This document shows positions 56,113 to 64,000 of a DNA stretch of 64,000 nt, one piece after another. This stretch comes from Solirubrobacterales bacterium. GTDB taxonomy: Bacteria; Actinomycetota; Thermoleophilia; Solirubrobacterales; JACPNS01. Under the pieces are notes generated by a model, which saw nothing but the letters and a program-made list of their open reading frames with translations, had not been told where the DNA came from and did not search any database. The stretch lies in contig JACPNS010000015.1 of assembly GCA_016185345.1 (NCBI GenBank), forward strand, positions 62,001 through 126,000, given 5' to 3'. How positions within the stretch are numbered: position 1 is the first letter of the stretch; each line of letters begins with the position of its first letter. The translations under genes were made by a program, and so were the position numbers.

Positions 56113-57167
56113 AGCTTCAGTGCCTCTCGTTCGGCGGTCTTGCCGGTTGCGTCGCCGGAGTCGGCGCCAGTTGTCTTGTGGTGCTCGCTGCCCGGCTGGC
56201 CGGGTTCGTAGTGCGACGGGCCGACGCCGAGCTTGAGCTCAATGCGGCGGGTGGTCTCGAGCAATCTCTGGGTGAGTGTGCGCTGCGCGGCGAGCAGGTC
56301 GCCGATCACGCCGATTGCGCCAAGCAGCAGCGCGGCCATCATCAGCACGGCGCCAAGGATCAACGACTGGACATGTCCAGCACCTTCACCCTGCGCGTAG
56401 AAGACGAAGAAGCGCGCCCAGATCCCGCCTGCAATGACGCCGCAGATAAGCGCGCCGATCATGAACACACGGAGCGGCTCATACATCGCGTAGATGCGGA
56501 AGATCGAAACGGTGTTGCGGCGGATGTACGACCACATCGACGGGAAGAGGCGCGACTCGCGGGTCTTCTCGTTGGTCCGTATCGGCACGTGGGTCGTGGC
56601 GATCAGCGTTTTGCCAGCAAGGATGATCGTCTCGAGGGTGTATGTGAATTTCGAGACGACCTGCATGCGGATCGCGGCTTCGCGGTTGTAGGCACGGAAA
56701 CCGGAGGTGGTGTCCTCGATTTCGGTCTCCGAGGCGCGGCGAACGACAGCGCTGCCGAGCTTCTGGAGGCGCTTCTTCAAGGGCGAGAAGTGCTCGATCG
56801 TGTGTACCTGGCGGTCTCCGACGACCATGTCGGCGTCGCCAGCGAGGATCGGAACGGTCAACGCGCCAATGTCTCCGGCGTAGTACTGGTTGTCGGCGTC
56901 GGTATTGACGATCACGTCGGCGCCGAGCTTGAGGCAGGCGTCGAGACCGGCTTGGAACGCAACCGCAAGACCTTTGTTGTCGGTCAGGCGGATGATGTGG
57001 TCAATGCCGTTCGCCTTTGCGACGTTGACGGTGTCATCAGTGGAGCCGTCGTCGATCACGAGCCACTCGACCTCGTCAAAGCCATCGACTTCGCGCGGGA
57101 GGTCGGCGATCGTCGCCGGGAGCGTCTCTTCCTCGTTGAGGCAGGGAATCTGGATGATGAGTTTCAA
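56109..57167 (-). CDS. Family 2 glycosyltransferase (dolichyl-phosphate-mannose-synthase-like) with two C-terminal membrane segments
   Basis: This protein of about 352 residues starts at TTG 57167, which puts the GT-A fold start KLIIQIPCLNEEETLP at residue 2. DDGSTDDTV and the metal-binding NTDADNQY are GT2 motifs. A C-terminal pair of membrane helices (VFMIGALICGVIAGGIW, LILGAVLMMAALLLGAIGVI) anchors it. It resembles polyprenyl-phosphate glycosyl transferases that load a sugar on lipid carrier. An ATG at 57224 would add 19 residues. It leads the three-gene minus-strand module. Confidence 0.88.
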   Translation of the reverse strand: MKLIIQIPCLNEEETLPATIADLPREVDGFDEVEWLVIDDGSTDDTVNVAKANGIDHIIRLTDNKGLAVAFQAGLDACLKLGADVIVNTDADNQYYAGDIGALTVPILAGDADMVVGDRQVHTIEHFSPLKKRLQKLGSAVVRRASETEIEDTTSGFRAYNREAAIRMQVVSKFTYTLETIILAGKTLIATTHVPIRTNEKTRESRLFPSMWSYIRRNTVSIFRIYAMYEPLRVFMIGALICGVIAGGIWARFFVFYAQGEGAGHVQSLILGAVLMMAALLLGAIGVIGDLLAAQRTLTQRLLETTRRIELKLGVGPSHYEPGQPGSEHHKTTGADSGDATGKTAEREALKL

Positions 57168-57347
57168 AATGTGTTTCTCGTGGCGCCGGCGGCGCGGGAC
57201 GGGAGGGGGATGGATGCGTGGCATGGCCGATGCACACGAAGGAGCGATCTTATCCGCTCTTTACACCGTCAGACGCTCGGCGGTTACCTCGCCGGTAGCT
57301 TCTCGCGTGCCACTACCCTCGGGTACAGGGAGTCCCACCCAATCGCT

Positions 57348-58481
57348 TTGAACACTTCAGCCGTCACAGACCAGGACCGCGTACATCTTCGCCGCGCGCT
57401 CGCACTTGCTGAGCGCGGTCGCGGCCGCACCAGTCCAAATCCAGTTGTCGGGGCAGTCGTCGTGGATGCAGACGGCGAGGTGATCGGCGAGGGGTACCAC
57501 CACTCGTACGGCGGACCGCACGCCGAGCGCGTCGCAATCGAGTCCTGTAGCAAGGACACGACCCGCGGCACGATCTACGTCTCGCTCGAGCCCTGCGCCC
57601 ACGAGGGCAAGCAGCCGCCGTGCACCGACGCGATCATCGAAGCTGGCCTTGCCCGCGTGGTCTACGCATCCGACGACCCGACCGAGAAGGCCTCCGGCCG
57701 CGGCCCGGGCAACTTGCGCGACGAAGGCATCGAGGTTGCCGCAGCCCAGGGTGAAGTCGCCTCCGCCGCCCGAATGATCAATCAGCCCTTTCGCAAGCAC
57801 GCCAAGACCGGCCGGCCGCACGTCTTGTTCAAGAGCGCACAGACGCTCGACGGCAAGGTCGCAACAGCTACCGGCGACTCGCAGTGGATTTCCTCAGAGG
57901 AGAGCCGCGAGCTCGCACACCGTTTCCGCGCTGAGTGCGACGCCATCGCCGTCGGCATCGGCACAGCGCTTTCAGACGACCCGATGCTGACTGCCCGCAT
58001 TGAAGGCGTCGACCCAGAGCGGCAGCCGATCCGAGTGATCTTCGACTCCGAGGCGCGCCTACCGCTCGACGGCGCGCTCGCTAAGAGCGCCCGCGAGGTC
58101 CCAGTGCTGGTAGTTGCCTCACGCGCCGCGCCCCGCGAGGCGCTCGCGTCACTGGAGGCAATCGGTGTCGACGTGGTTGTCGCCAGCGGCGAGAACGAGG
58201 CGGCACGCGTTGTCTCTGCGCTGAACGAGCTCGGATCTCGCGAGATTCAGTCGCTGCTGCTCGAGGGCGGCCCGCACCTCGCAGGCGCATTCTTTGAGGC
58301 AGGTGAAGTGGACTGGCTAAGCCTTTTCCTCGCGCCGATTGTGCTCGGTGGCAAGCAGGCCCGCGCCTCGGTCGAAGGCTCCGGAGTGGAGCGCATCGCC
58401 GATGCGTACACCGCGCTGAGCGTGCAAAGCGACCGGATCGGCAATGACCTGCTGATCACTGCGTTCATGCGCGAGTGGTGA
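57348..58481 (+). CDS. ribD: Bifunctional riboflavin deaminase/reductase RibD
   Basis: This protein of about 377 residues has two domains. The deaminase half (about 1-150) carries the zinc motif HAE (in HAERVAIESC) and PCAHEGKQPPC. The reductase half has HVLFKSAQTLDGKVAT, DDPMLTAR and LLEGGPHLAGAF. It performs the second and third steps from GTP to riboflavin. TTG 57348 is the most likely start because the fold begins DQDRVHLRRALALAERG. The same frame is open far upstream, but that is a shadow of minus-strand genes. I see no FMN riboswitch upstream. Confidence 0.93.
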   Translation: MNTSAVTDQDRVHLRRALALAERGRGRTSPNPVVGAVVVDADGEVIGEGYHHSYGGPHAERVAIESCSKDTTRGTIYVSLEPCAHEGKQPPCTDAIIEAGLARVVYASDDPTEKASGRGPGNLRDEGIEVAAAQGEVASAARMINQPFRKHAKTGRPHVLFKSAQTLDGKVATATGDSQWISSEESRELAHRFRAECDAIAVGIGTALSDDPMLTARIEGVDPERQPIRVIFDSEARLPLDGALAKSAREVPVLVVASRAAPREALASLEAIGVDVVVASGENEAARVVSALNELGSREIQSLLLEGGPHLAGAFFEAGEVDWLSLFLAPIVLGGKQARASVEGSGVERIADAYTALSVQSDRIGNDLLITAFMREW

Positions 58482-58494
58482 ATCTCAGGGCCTG

Positions 58495-59085
58495 ATGTTC
58501 ACGGGATTGATCGACCACAGCGGCAAAATCGCCGCAATCGACACTTCTGAGGCCGGCTCGGTCATCGAGATCGAGACCGATCTCGCGCCGACGCTCGGCC
58601 TGGGCGACTCGATCGCCGTCAACGGCGTGTGTCTCACCGTGACCATGCTTAGCGAAACAAGCTTCAGCGCCGACGTCATGAACGAGTCGCTCGCTCGAAC
58701 GTCGCTCAGCGCGCTTTCGCCGGGAGATCGGGTGAACCTCGAACTCCCACTCGCGGTCGGCGACCGGCTCGACGGCCACATCGTGCAGGGCCACGTCGAT
58801 GGTGTGGGCGAACTGCTCCAGCGCACCGACGAGGGCTTTTCCCGCGTCCTTCACTTCCTGCTGCCGGGCGATCTCGCCAAGTACGTCGTCGAGAAGGGTT
58901 CGATCACGATCGACGGCGTGAGCCTCACGGTCAGCGCCGTCGGCGACGACTGGCTCGAGGTGTCGCTCATTCCGGAAACACTCGCACGCACTACCCTCGG
59001 AAGCCTGCAGACGGGATCTCACGTGAACCTCGAGGCCGACATCCTGGCCAAGCACGTCGAGCGTCTGCTCCACCGCCCCCAGTAA
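58495..59085 (+). CDS. ribE: Riboflavin synthase alpha chain
   Basis: This 196-residue protein has two lumazine-binding repeats. The first begins [12 protein letters not shown], with [11 protein letters not shown], and the second has [11 protein letters not shown] and [10 protein letters not shown]. It converts two lumazine molecules to riboflavin and the pyrimidine by-product. It lies 13 bases after ribD. The tail after the second repeat is short, as usual. Confidence 0.96.
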   Translation: MFTGLIDHSGKIAAIDTSEAGSVIEIETDLAPTLGLGDSIAVNGVCLTVTMLSETSFSADVMNESLARTSLSALSPGDRVNLELPLAVGDRLDGHIVQGHVDGVGELLQRTDEGFSRVLHFLLPGDLAKYVVEKGSITIDGVSLTVSAVGDDWLEVSLIPETLARTTLGSLQTGSHVNLEADILAKHVERLLHRPQ

Positions 59086-59101
59086 AGAACGCAGGTTCAT
59101 C

Positions 59102-60385
59102 ATGAGTGAGAAGAACTCACCGTTCAGCTCGATCGAAGATGCCCTCGAGGACTACAAGCAGGGCAAGATGGTGATCGTCTGTGACGACGAGGACCGTGAG
59201 AACGAGGGCGATCTGACCCTCGCCGCAGAATTTGCCACCCCCGAAGCAATCAATTTCATGGCCAAGGAAGGGCGCGGGCTGATCTGCCTGGCGCTGAGCC
59301 CCGATCGATGCGAGACGCTTGGCCTCAACCTGATGGCGCTGAAGAACGAGTCGGGCTTTGGGACGGCGTTCACGGTTTCGATCGAGGCCCGCGAAGGCGT
59401 CACGACTGGCATCAGCGCCGCCGACCGCGCGCGCACGATCCAAGTCGCAGTTGACCCAGAGTCCAGCCCGCGTGACCTCGTGCAACCCGGTCACGTATTT
59501 CCTTTGAAGGCCAAGCCCGGCGGCGTTCTCGAGCGCACCGGTCAAACCGAGGCTGCAGTGGATCTCGGGCGCCTCGCCGGCCTCCAGCCTGCCGGCGTGA
59601 TCTGCGAGATCATGAACGAGGACGGCACGATGGCCCGCGTCGCGGACCTTGAGGAGTACTCGAAGAAGCACGACCTGAAGATGATCACGGTCGCGCAACT
59701 AATTGAGTATCGCCGTCGGCACGACAAGCTCGTCGAGCGCATCGCAGAGGCGAAGATGCCGACCGAGTTCGGCGAGTTCAACGTTGTCGGATATCGCGCG
59801 CTTGTAGACGGAAGCCACCACGTCGCGCTTGTCAAGGGCGAGGTCTTTGGCGCAGATGACGTGCTTGTCCGCGTGCACTCGGAGTGCCTCACCGGAGACG
59901 TCTTCCACTCGATGCGCTGTGACTGCGGCAATCAGCTCCACCAGGCTCTCGCGCAGATTGAGCGTGAGGGCAGGGGCGTACTGCTCTACCTCGCGCAGGA
60001 AGGCCGCGGCATCGGCCTCTTGAACAAGCTCAAGGCCTACGCGCTCCAGGACAAGGGTCGCGACACGGTCGAGGCAAACCTCGAGCTCGGGCTTCCCGCG
60101 GACCTGCGCGACTACGGAACCGGCGCGCAGATGCTCGTGGACCTCGGACTGAAGAACATCCGGATCATGACCAACAACCCGAAGAAGATCATCGGCCTTC
60201 AGGGCTACGGCCTGTCGGTCACCGAACAGGTGCCAATCGAAGCCGACCCGAACGAGCACAACCGCGACTACCTGCGCACCAAGCGCGACCGCATGGAGCA
60301 CGCGCTGCATCATCAGGGCCTGAACTTCGACGAAGAGATGATCCAGGAAGAGCAAGCACGCGACCGAGAGAAGGCCAATCAATGA
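59102..60385 (+). CDS. ribBA: Fused DHBP synthase and GTP cyclohydrolase II
   Basis: This 427-residue protein carries both entry enzymes. The DHBP synthase half (about 1-205) has [16 protein letters not shown] and [10 protein letters not shown]. The GTP cyclohydrolase II half (about 210-400) has [20 protein letters not shown], with the zinc cysteines, and [12 protein letters not shown]. The two feed ribulose 5-phosphate (made by Rpe nearby) and GTP to lumazine synthesis. The end overlaps ribH by four bases. Confidence 0.97.
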   Translation: MSEKNSPFSSIEDALEDYKQGKMVIVCDDEDRENEGDLTLAAEFATPEAINFMAKEGRGLICLALSPDRCETLGLNLMALKNESGFGTAFTVSIEAREGVTTGISAADRARTIQVAVDPESSPRDLVQPGHVFPLKAKPGGVLERTGQTEAAVDLGRLAGLQPAGVICEIMNEDGTMARVADLEEYSKKHDLKMITVAQLIEYRRRHDKLVERIAEAKMPTEFGEFNVVGYRALVDGSHHVALVKGEVFGADDVLVRVHSECLTGDVFHSMRCDCGNQLHQALAQIEREGRGVLLYLAQEGRGIGLLNKLKAYALQDKGRDTVEANLELGLPADLRDYGTGAQMLVDLGLKNIRIMTNNPKKIIGLQGYGLSVTEQVPIEADPNEHNRDYLRTKRDRMEHALHHQGLNFDEEMIQEEQARDREKANQ

Positions 60386-60840
60386 GCGATGTTGTCGAGA
60401 CCGGCCGCTGGGCCGTTGTAGTCGGCGACTTCTACAAGGATCTTGCCGAGCGCCTCGTCTCTGGCGCTGACTCTGCGTTTGCTGAAGCGGGCGTCGATCC
60501 AGTCAATGTCGACAAGTTCACGGTTCCCGGCGCGTTCGAACTTCCGCTGGCCGCGTTGTACCTCGCAGAATCCGGCATCTTCGACGGCATCGCCTGTCTC
60601 GGCGCCGTGATCCGTGGCGAGACAGACCACTACGACTTCGTCTGCAACGAGGCCGCTCGCGGCATCCAGGACGTGCAGCTCGAAACGGGAGTCCCGTGCG
60701 CCTTCGGCGTGCTCACCGTGAGCAACATGGACCAGGCACTGGCCCGCAGCGGCGGCGGCAAGCGCGATCAGGGCGCGCACGCGGTCCACGCGATCATTCA
60801 CATGGCCCGTATGCGCGACCAAGTCGCCGTGCAGGATTAG
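60382..60840 (+). CDS. ribH: Lumazine synthase (beta chain)
   Basis: This 152-residue protein is the usual RibH length. [18 protein letters not shown] opens it, [13 protein letters not shown] binds substrate, [17 protein letters not shown] contains the catalytic His, and [12 protein letters not shown] follows. It condenses DHBP with the pyrimidine to make lumazine. It is the last gene of the rib group. Confidence 0.97.
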   Translation: MSDVVETGRWAVVVGDFYKDLAERLVSGADSAFAEAGVDPVNVDKFTVPGAFELPLAALYLAESGIFDGIACLGAVIRGETDHYDFVCNEAARGIQDVQLETGVPCAFGVLTVSNMDQALARSGGGKRDQGAHAVHAIIHMARMRDQVAVQD

Positions 60841-60876
60841 ATGGGCGGATTCGAGCCGCTACCATCACCCCTCGTT

Positions 60877-61068
60877 ATGGCAAAAGTTTGTGTTTCATGC
60901 GGCCGCGGGCCGTCGTTCGGTCAGTCACGCAGCCACTCGATGGTGGCAACCAAGCGTCGCTTTGATCCGAACCTCCAGAAGATTCGCATCGTTAGGGGCA
61001 AAAGCGCCTCACGCGAATACGTCTGCACCCGCTGCATCAAGGCCGGCAAGGTCACTAAAGCTGTTTAG
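60877..61068 (+). CDS. rpmB: Ribosomal protein L28 (zinc-binding form)
   Basis: This 63-residue protein has [20 protein letters not shown] at its start and [15 protein letters not shown] at its end. The paired cysteines (CVSC and CTRC) make it the zinc-binding C+ form. [14 protein letters not shown] is the core of L28. ATG 60877 is chosen since the family begins MAKVC; an in-frame ATG at 60841 directly follows ribH and would add 12 residues. Confidence 0.96.
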   Translation: MAKVCVSCGRGPSFGQSRSHSMVATKRRFDPNLQKIRIVRGKSASREYVCTRCIKAGKVTKAV

Positions 61069-61213
61069 AGCTGGGCTGTCTAGCCTTCCCGCCCTGCTGT
61101 TCTGATCCTCCGCATCCTCCCCAGATTTTTGTAGACCCTCCGTCATGTTGGACGCCCGGCGCGACCTCGCGTGGGATCTTCGTACATGCGTCGGCGCGTG
61201 ACCTCCTTGGGTA

Positions 61214-61240
61214 GGGGTAGGTTTCAGTTATTCCTACTCC
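61214..61240 (+). promoter_or_regulatory. Inverted repeat upstream of the amino acid ABC importer
   Basis: GGGGTAGG (61214-61221) pairs with CCTACTCC (61233-61240), with one G-T pair, around 11 bases. It lies 44 bases before the binding-protein gene in a 215-base gap. It may be an operator or leader hairpin. AAAGAAAGG at 61261-61269 is the likely ribosome site. Confidence 0.35.
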
Positions 61241-61283
61241 GTCGGAACTGACTCCGGCTGCAAAGAAAGGTCACACAGGTCAC

Positions 61284-62210
61284 ATGACGACAAGCAATCA
61301 CGTCAAGACTTCCAAGATCGCGAAGATTTTCACCGTCCTCGCTCTGATCGCGGCAGTCTCGGTACTTGCAGGTTGTGGAAGCGACGGCTCCTCCACCGAA
61401 AGTGGTGCCACGAGCACCGACGGTGCCTCTATCGCCGGAACCTTCAATCAGGAAGCCGCAGACCTCATTCCGACAGCGATCAAGGACGCAGGCACGCTCT
61501 CGGTTGCGATGGATGCGAGCTATGCGCCCAACGAGTTCTTCGATGAAGACGGCAAGACGATCATCGGCACCGACGCCGACCTGGCCGATGCCATCGGCAC
61601 GGTCCTCGGGCTGGACGTCAAGAAGAAGAACGCCACGTTCGACTCGATCATTCCGGGCCTCGCCGCCGGCAAGTTCGACATCGCACTCTCGTCCTTCACG
61701 GACACCAAGGAGCGCGAAAAGACGGTTGACATGGTCACCTACCTCACGGCAGGAACCGGCTTCTACACGCTCGCCGACAAGCCGACCGAAGTCACCGGAG
61801 TCGCGGACCTCTGTGGCAAGACCGTCGCGGTCCAGAAGGGCACCGTGCAGCAGGAAGACGTCGAAGCACAGAACAAGAAGTGCGATAAGCCGATCGACTT
61901 GAAGGTCTTCACGCAGCAGACCGACGTGGACCTCGCGATCACTTCCGGTCGCGCGCAAGTGGCCATGGCCGACTCTCCCGTCGCCAGCTACGCCGTCAAG
62001 CAGTCGGATGGCACGCTGAAGTCAACCGGCGAGGACTACGACACCGCTCCGTACGGCATCGCGATCAACAAGAAGACCGAGCTGACCCCGGCAATCCAAG
62101 CGGCTGTGCAGGTCCTGATCGATGACGGCACCTACACGGCGATCCTGAAGAAGTGGGGCCTCGAGTCCGGAGCGATCACCGAGTCTAAAATCAACGACGG
62201 CGTCGAGTAG
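61284..62210 (+). CDS. Polar amino acid ABC importer, substrate-binding lipoprotein
   Basis: This 308-residue protein has a lipoprotein signal (hydrophobic segment then LAGC, lipidated Cys31). A low-complexity Ser/Thr/Gly linker follows, then an SBP_bac_3 domain with LSVAMDASYAPNEFFDEDGK, GTDADLADAIG and a C-terminal YGIAINKKTELTPAIQ. It would bind a polar amino acid outside the membrane. The permease and ATPase genes follow. Confidence 0.93.
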   Translation: MTTSNHVKTSKIAKIFTVLALIAAVSVLAGCGSDGSSTESGATSTDGASIAGTFNQEAADLIPTAIKDAGTLSVAMDASYAPNEFFDEDGKTIIGTDADLADAIGTVLGLDVKKKNATFDSIIPGLAAGKFDIALSSFTDTKEREKTVDMVTYLTAGTGFYTLADKPTEVTGVADLCGKTVAVQKGTVQQEDVEAQNKKCDKPIDLKVFTQQTDVDLAITSGRAQVAMADSPVASYAVKQSDGTLKSTGEDYDTAPYGIAINKKTELTPAIQAAVQVLIDDGTYTAILKKWGLESGAITESKINDGVE

Positions 62211-62255
62211 TTCAAGAACACTGAGCGATAAGAGCAAAAGGCACGGCTTCTGAGC

Positions 62256-63215
62256 GTGAACGAAGACCCTCGCGCAATCGAAGCCGTGCCGCTTCGCCAC
62301 CCCTGGCGATGGTTCATCGCCGTCCTGATCGCATTGTTTGTCGCGAACGCGATCTGGTCAATCTCGACCGAGGCGCAGATCGAGTGGTCGATCATCGGGA
62401 AGTACCTGTTCTCGGCGCCGATCATCAACGGCATGCAGATGACGCTTCTGCTGACCGCGATCGCCATGGTCATGGGAGTCGTGATCGGCGTGGTGCTGGC
62501 GGTCATGTGGCTCTCGCCGAATCCAATCGCCTCGACCGTCGCATGGGTTTACATCTGGGTCTTTCGCGGAACGCCGGTTCTCGTGCAGCTGCTGTTCTGG
62601 GGGTTCCTCGGTGCTATCTACCCGCACCTTTCGATCGGGATTCCCTTCGGAGGCCCAGAGTTCTTTGGCGGCGAAGCCAACGCCCTGATCCCGCCATTCG
62701 TTGCGGCGATCTTCGGCCTCGGCTTCAACGAAGGCGCCTACATGGCGGAGATTGTCCGTGGCGGAATCTCATCTGTGGACGAGGGCCAGGAGGAGGCGGC
62801 CTCTGCGCTCGGCATGAGCCGGCTCCAGACGATTCGCCGGATCGTGCTTCAGCAGGCGATGCGCGTGATCATCCCGCCGACCGGCAACGAGACGATCTCG
62901 ATGCTGAAGACCACATCGCTGGTGATCGTGATCCCGGTCTCCGACCTTTTGTACCAGGCGCAATTGATCTACTCGCGCAACTACAAGACGATCGAGTTGC
63001 TGATCGTCGCGTCGCTCTGGTATCTGTTCTTCACCTCGATCCTGACGATCATCCAGTACTACATCGAGCGCCACTACTCGCGCGGGACCAGGCGCGATCA
63101 GCCGCAGAGCAAGCTTGAGTTCTTCGCAAAGAACTTCTGGCCGCATCGTTCGAAGACCGAGGGGGACCTCCCATACGTCCCGCCGGGTCCCGGTAGTCGT
63201 CAGGGAGGTGGATGA
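62256..63215 (+). CDS. Polar amino acid ABC importer, permease
   Basis: This 319-residue protein starts at GTG 62256 and has about five membrane segments. The EAA loop is [23 protein letters not shown]-like entry [13 protein letters not shown] and the [15 protein letters not shown] segment are typical of the His/Glu/Gln/Arg family. A 40-residue hydrophilic tail follows. It overlaps the ATPase gene by four bases. Confidence 0.93.
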   Translation: MNEDPRAIEAVPLRHPWRWFIAVLIALFVANAIWSISTEAQIEWSIIGKYLFSAPIINGMQMTLLLTAIAMVMGVVIGVVLAVMWLSPNPIASTVAWVYIWVFRGTPVLVQLLFWGFLGAIYPHLSIGIPFGGPEFFGGEANALIPPFVAAIFGLGFNEGAYMAEIVRGGISSVDEGQEEAASALGMSRLQTIRRIVLQQAMRVIIPPTGNETISMLKTTSLVIVIPVSDLLYQAQLIYSRNYKTIELLIVASLWYLFFTSILTIIQYYIERHYSRGTRRDQPQSKLEFFAKNFWPHRSKTEGDLPYVPPGPGSRQGGG

Positions 63216-63991
63216 TGGCCGCGCAGGACGCGAAACCAATGGTCGAGGCCGTGAACGTGCACAAGCGATTCGGTCGCAACGAGGTGCTGAAAGGCATCAC
63301 GCTGAGCGTTGCTCCCGGCGAGGTAATGGTTCTGCTCGGTCCATCCGGCTCTGGAAAGTCAACTTTCCTGCGCTGCATCAACCATCTAGAGCGGATCGAC
63401 GGCGGCGAACTAAAGGTCGATGGCTCGCTCGTCGGCTACCGCGAGGCCAAGGGCAAAATCTACGAACAGAGGGATTCCGAGATTGCCGTTGACCGGTCGC
63501 ACATCGGGATGGTCTTCCAGCGGTTCAATCTTTTTCCTCACATGACTGCGCTGCAGAACATCGTCGAGGCACCGATCAGGGTCAAGAAGATACCCAGGGG
63601 AGAGGCCGAGACGCAGGCCCGAGCGTTGCTCGAACAAGTCGGACTCGGCGATCGCGCCGATGCCTACCCAAACCAGCTTTCGGGCGGTCAGCAGCAGCGA
63701 ATCGCTATCGCCCGAGCGCTCGCGATGAAGCCGAAGTTGATGCTCTTTGACGAGCCGACCTCGGCGCTCGACCCTGAACTTGTCGGCGACGTGCTCGACG
63801 TGATGCGCCGGCTCGCCGAAGATGGCATGACGATGGTCGTAGTCACCCACGAGATCGGATTTGCGCGCGAAGTGGGCGATCAACTCGTATTCATGGACGA
63901 AGGCGTGGTGGTGGAAAGCGGCGATCCAGCGACGATCATCGCCAACCCGCGGCACGAACGAACCAAGACTTTCCTCTCCAAAGTTCTCTGA
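63212..63991 (+). CDS. Polar amino acid ABC importer, ATP-binding protein
   Basis: This 259-residue ATPase has Walker [16 protein letters not shown], the signature [16 protein letters not shown], Walker [16 protein letters not shown] and the H-loop [12 protein letters not shown]. This matches the GlnQ/HisP subgroup. ATG 63212 or the adjacent ATG 63215 could start it. The gene is complete and ends nine bases before the window edge. Confidence 0.95.
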   Translation: MMAAQDAKPMVEAVNVHKRFGRNEVLKGITLSVAPGEVMVLLGPSGSGKSTFLRCINHLERIDGGELKVDGSLVGYREAKGKIYEQRDSEIAVDRSHIGMVFQRFNLFPHMTALQNIVEAPIRVKKIPRGEAETQARALLEQVGLGDRADAYPNQLSGGQQQRIAIARALAMKPKLMLFDEPTSALDPELVGDVLDVMRRLAEDGMTMVVVTHEIGFAREVGDQLVFMDEGVVVESGDPATIIANPRHERTKTFLSKVL

Positions 63992-64000
63992 GTGATCCGA

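Noticed and set aside
56037-58481. An 814-residue open frame that would fuse a novel domain to RibD
   Set aside because: The first 437 codons are the reverse complement of the methyltransferase and glycosyltransferase genes and have no domain-like pattern. RibD similarity begins only at about 57348.

Overview
The window is a gene-dense, GC-rich bacterial chromosome segment. It has no rRNA, tRNA, insertion sequence, prophage or CRISPR array that I can see. Several features point to an actinobacterium: division genes mraZ to ftsZ with no ftsA, a DAP-type MurE (DNPR motif), a zinc-type L28, split glycine decarboxylase, Tad genes reduced to cpaB/tadA/tadB/tadC, and a metK-priA-def-fmt-rpe-rib order. 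The style (many GTG and TTG starts, 1- to 13-base overlaps) fits Thermoleophilia/Solirubrobacterales, but I cannot prove that lineage from the sequence alone.

Layout: (1) 1-4965 holds the end of a response regulator, a histidine kinase and Tad-pilus genes (cpaB, a frame-disrupted secreted ORF, tadA, tadB, tadC), followed by a convergent TetR gene. (2) 5873-22492 is the division and cell-wall cluster: mraZ promoter/operator and leader hairpin, mraZ, rsmH, ftsL, ftsI, a metallo-beta-lactamase-fold remnant, murE, murF, mraY, murD, ftsW, murG, murC, murB, ftsQ, ftsZ. (3) 22495-23678 holds an APH-like kinase and a lactonase-like C-terminal piece. (4) 23697-28791 is the glycine cleavage system (gcvT, gcvH, gcvPA, gcvPB), split by two small opposite-strand genes. 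(5) 28804-31342 is trpS, scpA, scpB. (6) 31343-31844 is a 500-base non-coding stretch full of hairpins, with two poly-C tracts and a strong terminator. (7) 31845-35538 is an ABC-F ATPase, a VOC protein, rlmN and a small membrane protein. (8) 35613-44859 runs from a pseudouridine synthase through aromatic amino acid and serine biosynthesis (aroH-type mutase, hisC-like, DAHP synthase, tyrA, aroA, serC) to cmk and der. (9) 44849-46545 is an ABC exporter. (10) 46656-54047 is metK, a bestrophin-like membrane protein, priA, def, fmt, a zinc-ribbon protein and rpe. (11) 54028-57167 is a minus-strand glycan module: flippase, methyltransferase, glycosyltransferase. (12) 57348-61068 is ribD, ribE, ribBA, ribH and rpmB. 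(13) 61284-63991 is a polar amino acid ABC importer.

Most of the window is core housekeeping. The signals most worth following are non-coding: 10-base-phased MraZ boxes lying exactly over a promoter, a perfect hairpin in the mraZ leader, a repeat-rich ftsZ leader hairpin, a long leader hairpin before DAHP synthase, and the structured region at 31343-31740. The best accessory candidates are the two-gene 2TM/proline-rich insert in the gcv operon, the glycan module inside an otherwise conserved priA-to-rib order, and two metallo-beta-lactamase C-terminal remnants. I did not find a complete, clearly new multi-gene system.
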